From: Syntrophorhabdus sp.
GTDB taxonomy: Bacteria > Desulfobacterota > BSN033 > UBA1163
Assembly (NCBI GenBank): GCA_020724025.1
Contig: DYHU01000010.1
Location: 1 to 27,584 of the forward strand
Direction: 5' to 3'
DNA length: 27,584 nucleotides
Positions within the stretch are counted from its first letter, which is position 1. Each line of letters begins with the position of its first letter. Made by a program: the position numbers and the translations under genes. The notes under the pieces were generated by a model, which did not search any database, was not told the origin of the DNA, and was given only the letters and a program-made list of their open reading frames with translations. Positions 23,372-27,584 of the stretch are shown one piece after another.

Positions 23372-25420
23372 ATGTTGAAGATGGCCGGAGAGAAGCGACT
23401 CGCTCGAACCAGAAATATAGGGTTTATGGCCCACATCGATGCCGGAAAGACAACCGTCACCGAAAGGGTCCTCTTCTATACAAAGAAGATCCACCGGATG
23501 GGCGAAGTGGATGAGGGGACCACGGTGATGGACTGGATGGTCCAAGAGCAGGAGAGGGGGATCACGATCACCTCTGCCGTGACAACAGTGGAGTGGAAAG
23601 GAAACACCATCCACATCATCGATACGCCGGGCCATGTGGACTTCACGATGGAAGTGGAGCGCTCCCTCCGGGTGCTCGACGGAGCGATCGCCATCTTCAG
23701 CGCGGTGGAGGGGGTGGAACCCCAGTCGGAGACGGTCTGGCATCAGGCAGACAAATATCGTGTGCCCAAATTGGCCTTCGTCAATAAGATGGACCGGCTC
23801 GGGGCAAATTTTTTCGAAACCGTCAGGATGATGGTTGACCGGCTCGGAGCCAATCCGCTGATCCTCCAGGTTCCCATTGGCATGGAAGACCGATTTATTG
23901 GAGTGGTCGATCTCATCCGGTTAAAAGGGATTGTCTGGGACGAGCACAGTCTTGGGATTGAATTTAAGGAGATCACCATCCCCGGGGACCTGGAGGAGGA
24001 AGTCGCTCTCCATCGGTCGGAATTGATCGAATCCCTTGCCGAGCTGGATGACCATTTGACGGAAAAGTATCTCAATGGGGAGGAGATCTCCGAAACGGAG
24101 ATGAAAGGGGTTCTCAGAAAGGCGACCATTTCGATGAAGGCTGTCCCCGTTCTCTGTGGAGCGGCGTTGAGGAATCAGGGCATCCAGCCCCTGATCGATG
24201 CCATTGTGAACTATCTTCCTTCTCCCCTTGATATCCTTCCTGCCGAAGGAACCCATCCCGTCACCGGCGAGAGAGAGGAAAGGATGCAGAAGGATGAAGC
24301 GCCCTTCAGCGCCTTAGCCTTCAAGGTGCTCATGGATGAGGGGAGGAAGCTGGTCTATATCCGGATTTACTCGGGCGTGCTTAAAGTGGGCGGAGAGGTC
24401 TATAACCCAAGATTGAAGAAGAGTGAAAAGATTTCGAGAATCTTCCAGATGCACGCCAATCAGCGAACCCGGGCCGAGGAGGCAAAGACAGGCGAGATTG
24501 TGGCTGTGATGGGTTTGAAGGAGACGACCACAGGGGATACGCTTTGCGAGCGAGGTCATCCCATTCTCCTTGAGCCGATCGATTTCTATAAGCCGGTGAT
24601 GTCGGTGGCTGTGGAACCGAAGACAGGCCGTGATCAGGAGAAACTCACTCAATCCCTCGAAAAGTTGAGCGATGAAGATCCCACCTTTCAGGTCAATTTA
24701 GATGAGGATACGGGCCAGACGATCATCTCCGGAATGGGGGAGTTGCATCTCGATGTTCTGGTCAATCGTCTCCTGACCGAATACCATCTCGAAGTGAATG
24801 TTGGAAAACCGCAGGTCGTCTTTCGGGAGACGGTGGAGAAGGAGGCAGAGGCTTCCTTCAAATTTGCTAAAGAGTTGGAAGAGATCAAACTTTTCGGGGA
24901 GGTCTTCTTGCGTATCTCGCCGAATGGCAGGGGAAAGGGGATCGAATTCCTTTCCGAGGTCCCCGAGGGAACCCTGCCAACGGAATGTCTTCTCTCCATC
25001 GAAGAGGGAGTGAGAGAGGGTTCTACCGTCGGGGTGATCATGGGCTATCCTTTGACAGACCTTCGTATTACACTGTTAAAGGCCAACGCAGACCCGAATC
25101 ATCCCTCTCCTCTCGCCCTCAAGATTGCCTCATCGAATGGATTAAGGGAGGCCTGCCGGAAGGCGCAACCGGTGTTAATGGAGCCGATGATGGAGGTGAA
25201 CATCATCGTCCCGGAAGAGTTCATGGGAGAAGTTGTGGGGGATTTAAAGGCCCGGAGGAGTTCGGTTGAGGCGATCACTCCGAAAGGAAAGATCAGTCTG
25301 ATCAAGGCCCTCTCCCCCTTGACCCGGATGTTCGGTTACTCCACGGACCTAAGGTCCCTGACTCAGGGCCGGGGAACCTTTTCGATGCAATTTTCACGAT
25401 ATGATAAAATGATCAGTTAG
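23372..25420 (+). CDS. Elongation factor G paralog (EF-G2-like)
   Basis: The 682-aa GTPase has all G motifs: AHIDAGKTT (G1), RGITITSA (switch I), DTPGHVDF (G3), NKMD (G4) and CGAALRNQG near G5. Domains II-V follow, ending [21 protein letters not shown]. Domain IV differs from canonical EF-G. The QTGG-x-GQ(Y/F) stretch is replaced by [15 protein letters not shown], and the tip loop usually reading YHDVDSS is NADPNHPSP, without the conserved His. It stands alone, not in a str operon with rpsL/rpsG/tuf. It is therefore probably a second EF-G acting in recycling or a specialised role rather than the main translocase. The start may also be the ATG at 23381. No strong ribosome binding site is seen. 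Confidence 0.9.
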   Translation: MLKMAGEKRLARTRNIGFMAHIDAGKTTVTERVLFYTKKIHRMGEVDEGTTVMDWMVQEQERGITITSAVTTVEWKGNTIHIIDTPGHVDFTMEVERSLRVLDGAIAIFSAVEGVEPQSETVWHQADKYRVPKLAFVNKMDRLGANFFETVRMMVDRLGANPLILQVPIGMEDRFIGVVDLIRLKGIVWDEHSLGIEFKEITIPGDLEEEVALHRSELIESLAELDDHLTEKYLNGEEISETEMKGVLRKATISMKAVPVLCGAALRNQGIQPLIDAIVNYLPSPLDILPAEGTHPVTGEREERMQKDEAPFSALAFKVLMDEGRKLVYIRIYSGVLKVGGEVYNPRLKKSEKISRIFQMHANQRTRAEEAKTGEIVAVMGLKETTTGDTLCERGHPILLEPIDFYKPVMSVAVEPKTGRDQEKLTQSLEKLSDEDPTFQVNLDEDTGQTIISGMGELHLDVLVNRLLTEYHLEVNVGKPQVVFRETVEKEAEASFKFAKELEEIKLFGEVFLRISPNGRGKGIEFLSEVPEGTLPTECLLSIEEGVREGSTVGVIMGYPLTDLRITLLKANADPNHPSPLALKIASSNGLREACRKAQPVLMEPMMEVNIIVPEEFMGEVVGDLKARRSSVEAITPKGKISLIKALSPLTRMFGYSTDLRSLTQGRGTFSMQFSRYDKMIS

Positions 25421-25435
25421 AAAAAGCTTTCAAAT

Positions 25436-25710
25436 CCCCCCTTTTCTAAACTGATCCTTACCCATAAGTGGGGGCGCTGGACACAAGGGTTAAGTTTAAT
25501 GTTGTTAACAGGTTGATATCATTATTAATTTTTAAGTTTGTCATTCCTGCGGAAGCAGGAATCCAGATGTTTCTATTGGTCCTGGATTCCCGTTTTCACG
25601 GGAATGACACCAAAATACGAAATGCAAAACCTTCAATTACACCGGTCATGCCCCCTTCCTTGTGCCCAGCCACCTGACTTATGGGACACGGTCAGTTTTC
25701 TAAAGGGGGG
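25436..25710. repeat. Composite long imperfect palindrome before birA
   Basis: Outer arms: CCCCCCTTTTCTAAACTG (25436-25453) against CAGTTTTCTAAAGGGGGG (25693-25710). Middle arms: CCCATAAGTGGGGGCGCTGG with ACACAAGGG (25461-25489) against CCTTGTGCCCAGCCACCTGA with CTTATGGG (25658-25685). Inner REP: TGTCATTCCTGCGGAAGCAG (25539) against CCCGTTTTCACGGGAATGACA (to 25609). The whole 275 bp could fold on itself. It contains no gene. Confidence 0.75.
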
Positions 25711-25737
25711 GCGAGGGGGGATTAGGGTGAGTTGAAT

Positions 25738-26709
25738 ATGGAAGAAGAAATTCTTCAACTCTTGAGAGAGTCCCCTTCCGATTTTCTTTCGGGCGAGGAA
25801 TTGAGCCGCCGGCTGAAGGTGAGCCGGACGGCCGTCTGGAAGAGAATGAGACATCTGAGATCCCTTGGCTATGAGATCGAGGCATCGACCCGCTCGGGTT
25901 ACCGGTTGATTCAGTCGCCAGATATTCTCACTCCATCGGAAATCAAACCCCTTCTGAAGACGAAATGGATGGGTAAGACGATTCATTATTTTCATACCCT
26001 TGATTCAACAAACTCTAAAGCCTATGAGCTGGCCACCCAAGGCGCAGAAGAAGGGGAGGTGGTCATTGCGGAGTCTCAGGTGAAAGGGAGGGGAAGGCTG
26101 GGGAGAAACTGGTTTTCGCCTCCTTATTTAAATCTCTACCTCTCCGTCATCCTCCGGCCCCAAATTCCTCCCCATCAGGCTCCGCTCATCACCCTGATGG
26201 CGGCTGTGGCCACGGCAGAGGCTATTGAGAAATGTTCTGGCCTCCGACCGTTGATCAAATGGCCGAACGATATTCTTCTGAAGGGTCGAAAGGTGGCGGG
26301 CCTTCTCAATGAGATCAAATCGGAAACGGACCGAATCCACTTTGTCATCCTTGGCATCGGTGTTAATCTCAATGTTGCTGAGAAGATGTTTCCGAAAAAG
26401 ATTCGCAGGATAGCCACATCGTTAAAGCGGGAGCGGGGAGAGGGCGTTTCGAGGAAAGAGTTTCTTCAACGCCTCCTGGAGGAATTGGAAGGATGGTATC
26501 AGAGGTTCTTAAAGAAGGGAGATAAGCTGATCCTTGATGCCTGGAGGGAGAGATCCCGGATCAAAGGGAAGAGGGTGAAGGTGACTTCGTTCGGGGAGAC
26601 CCTTTCAGGCGTGGCCATGGATGTTGATTCCGATGGAGCCTTAATTTTAAAAATGGGGGATGGGGAGCGAAAAAGAGTGGTTGCAGGAGACATCGAATAT
26701 AAAAGATAA
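25738..26709 (+). CDS. birA: Biotin-protein ligase / biotin operon repressor (BirA)
   Basis: The 323-aa product has an N-terminal winged helix (SGEELSRRLKVSRTAVWKR, about 18-36) for DNA binding. The ligase domain carries GRGRLGR (117-123, biotinyl-AMP loop), IKWPNDILLKGRKVAG and ILGIGVNLN, followed by a C-terminal SH3-like domain. It links biotin to carboxylase carrier domains and can repress biotin genes. I chose the ATG at 25738 after AGGGTGAG. An in-frame TTG at 25732 is less likely. G-rich sequence (25705-25726) lies just upstream. The birA-coaX neighbour order is common in bacteria. Confidence 0.96.
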   Translation: MEEEILQLLRESPSDFLSGEELSRRLKVSRTAVWKRMRHLRSLGYEIEASTRSGYRLIQSPDILTPSEIKPLLKTKWMGKTIHYFHTLDSTNSKAYELATQGAEEGEVVIAESQVKGRGRLGRNWFSPPYLNLYLSVILRPQIPPHQAPLITLMAAVATAEAIEKCSGLRPLIKWPNDILLKGRKVAGLLNEIKSETDRIHFVILGIGVNLNVAEKMFPKKIRRIATSLKRERGEGVSRKEFLQRLLEELEGWYQRFLKKGDKLILDAWRERSRIKGKRVKVTSFGETLSGVAMDVDSDGALILKMGDGERKRVVAGDIEYKR

Positions 26710-26714
26710 ATGTC

Positions 26715-26814
26715 AAATGTCAAAGTTCAAATTTCAAATGAAATCCAAAGTTCAAATATCAAATATTTCGATTTTGGAATTTGGCATTCCTTTGGCATTT
26801 GAACTTTGACATTT
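26715..26814. repeat. TCAAA-family dispersed repeat, copy 3 (birA-coaX gap)
   Basis: AAATGTCAAAGTTCAAAT (26715-26732) and ATTTGAACTTTGACATTT (26797-26814) are a perfect 18-bp inverted pair. The interior has TCAAATGAAATCCAAAG, TTCAAATATCAAA, TTTGGAATTTGGCATTCC. This is the cleanest palindrome of the three copies (see 9605-9722 and 11183-11300). Confidence 0.85.
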
Positions 26815-26820
26815 AGATTT

Positions 26821-26839
26821 CCCCCAGCTGTGCTGGGGG
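26821..26839 (+). promoter_or_regulatory. G/C-rich hairpin just upstream of the coaX ribosome binding site
   Basis: CCCCCAGC-TGT-GCTGGGGG is a perfect 8-bp stem ending 2 nt before AGGAGG (26841-26846). No T run follows, so it is not a classical terminator. It may affect ribosome access or stabilise the 5' end of a processed mRNA. Confidence 0.5.
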
Positions 26840-26850
26840 TAGGAGGTCTT

Positions 26851-27584
26851 ATGCTATTGGTCATTGATGTGGGGAATACGAATACGGTCCTCGGGGTCTA
26901 TGATGGGAAAGTCCTGGTTGACCACTGGCGGATCAGAACGGAGAGGGAGAGGACGGCTGATGAGTGGGGGATCCTCTTTCGCGATCTCTTCCGGTTTGAC
27001 CATATCGATATCAAAGATTTCGGAGGAATGATCATCTCCTCCGTTGTTCCACCGGTTCTGGACATGTTGCAGGAGATGGCGGAAAAATATTTTCATGTCA
27101 AACCCCTGATCGTGGGGTCTGATATTGAGACTGGAATGGTTATCTCCTATGACCATCCCGCAGAGGTGGGAGCCGACCGGATCGTCAATGCAGTGGCGGC
27201 CTATGACCGGTACCGAAAGAGCGCCATTGTGGTTGATTTCGGAACAGCCACCACTTTTGATTATGTCTCATCCAGAGGGGAATATATGGGGGGAGCCATT
27301 GCTCCGGGGATTGGAATATCGGCAGAGGCCCTGTTTCAACGGACCTCGAAATTGCCCAGGATTGAGATCACCAAACCCGGCAAGGTTGTCGGAAAGAATA
27401 CCATTCAGAGCATGCAATCAGGCATCTTTTTCGGATATGTGGGACTGGTCGATGAGATTGTGAGACGGATGAAGAAAGAGGTGAAATCAAACCCCAAAGT
27501 GATTGCCACAGGAGGGTTGGCTCTTCTGATCGCCAATGAGTCAGAGACCGTTGAAGAAGTGGATGAATTTTTAACCCTGGAAGG
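26851..27584 (+). CDS. coaX: Type III pantothenate kinase (3' end outside window)
   Basis: Residues 1-244 are visible. [19 protein letters not shown] is the N-terminal phosphate-binding motif, [28 protein letters not shown] and [11 protein letters not shown] follow, and [10 protein letters not shown] is the C-terminal ATP-site motif. CoaX performs the first step of CoA synthesis (pantothenate to 4'-phosphopantothenate) in the cytoplasm and is not inhibited by CoA. An excellent AGGAGG lies 4 nt before the ATG. The gene is cut by the window end, probably only a few residues short of its stop. Confidence 0.95.
   Translation, partial: MLLVIDVGNTNTVLGVYDGKVLVDHWRIRTERERTADEWGILFRDLFRFDHIDIKDFGGMIISSVVPPVLDMLQEMAEKYFHVKPLIVGSDIETGMVISYDHPAEVGADRIVNAVAAYDRYRKSAIVVDFGTATTFDYVSSRGEYMGGAIAPGIGISAEALFQRTSKLPRIEITKPGKVVGKNTIQSMQSGIFFGYVGLVDEIVRRMKKEVKSNPKVIATGGLALLIANESETVEEVDEFLTLE

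Noticed and set aside
23197..23460. An 87-codon minus-strand frame that contains the Phe/Tyr leader as its C-terminus
   Set aside because: Its first two thirds run antisense to the EF-G gene and across the promoters. The ribosome binding site and attenuator geometry fit the 19-codon ORF instead.

Overview
The window looks like a chromosomal segment of a Gram-negative (diderm) bacterium. The gene set and order point to Desulfobacterota (the former Deltaproteobacteria). kdsB and several lipobox lipoproteins imply an LPS-bearing outer membrane. The run carD - PIN/TRAM - ispD - ispF - gltX - cysS resembles the arrangement known in that group. No species call is possible from sequence reading alone.

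Layout. (1) 1-4512: the 3' part of an rRNA operon in the canonical order 16S - tRNA-Ile(GAT) - tRNA-Ala(TGC) - 23S - 5S. It has a spacer boxA, a perfect 18-bp pre-23S processing stem and a strong terminator. (2) 4695-7821: plus-strand genes for an acyl-CoA dehydrogenase-family protein that seems to lack both usual catalytic glutamates, a DUF2284 Cys-rich protein, a 38-aa one-helix membrane protein and a ROK sugar kinase. (3) 16592-8083, minus strand: kdsB, a CsgG/FlgT-like lipoprotein, carD, a membrane PIN/TRAM protein, ispD, ispF, gltX and cysS. This housekeeping block is peppered with palindromic repeats, one of which is inserted in frame inside cysS. (4) 16.8-19.6 kb: three type II toxin-antitoxin pairs (HigBA-like, RelE/Phd-like, HicBA-like). 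Related copies of a degenerate repeat separate and flank them. (5) 19.66-20.97 kb: a small LETM1-like protein and a secreted staphylococcal-type nuclease. (6) 23306-20977, minus strand: a class I aminotransferase followed by two tandem BamE-like lipoproteins. (7) 23.3-27.58 kb, plus strand: an EF-G paralog, birA, and coaX, which runs off the window end.

The most striking find is the leader of the aminotransferase gene. A 19-codon ORF with its own Shine-Dalgarno sequence encodes a peptide in which nine of ten consecutive residues are Phe or Tyr. It is followed by a chain of mutually exclusive hairpins ending in a terminator with a GCAA loop and a run of 8 U. This is the architecture of ribosome-mediated transcription attenuation (as in pheL/trpL). 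It implies that the enzyme is an aromatic (Phe/Tyr) aminotransferase made on demand.

The second theme is repeat invasion. At least five palindromic or dispersed repeat families occupy nearly every intergenic gap: TCAAA-rich 110-bp elements, GTCATTC REPs, G/C-rich CCCTCACCC elements, TGGAATAA-rich arms and CCCCGTTAGAAA inverted repeats. Several islands are nested palindromes.
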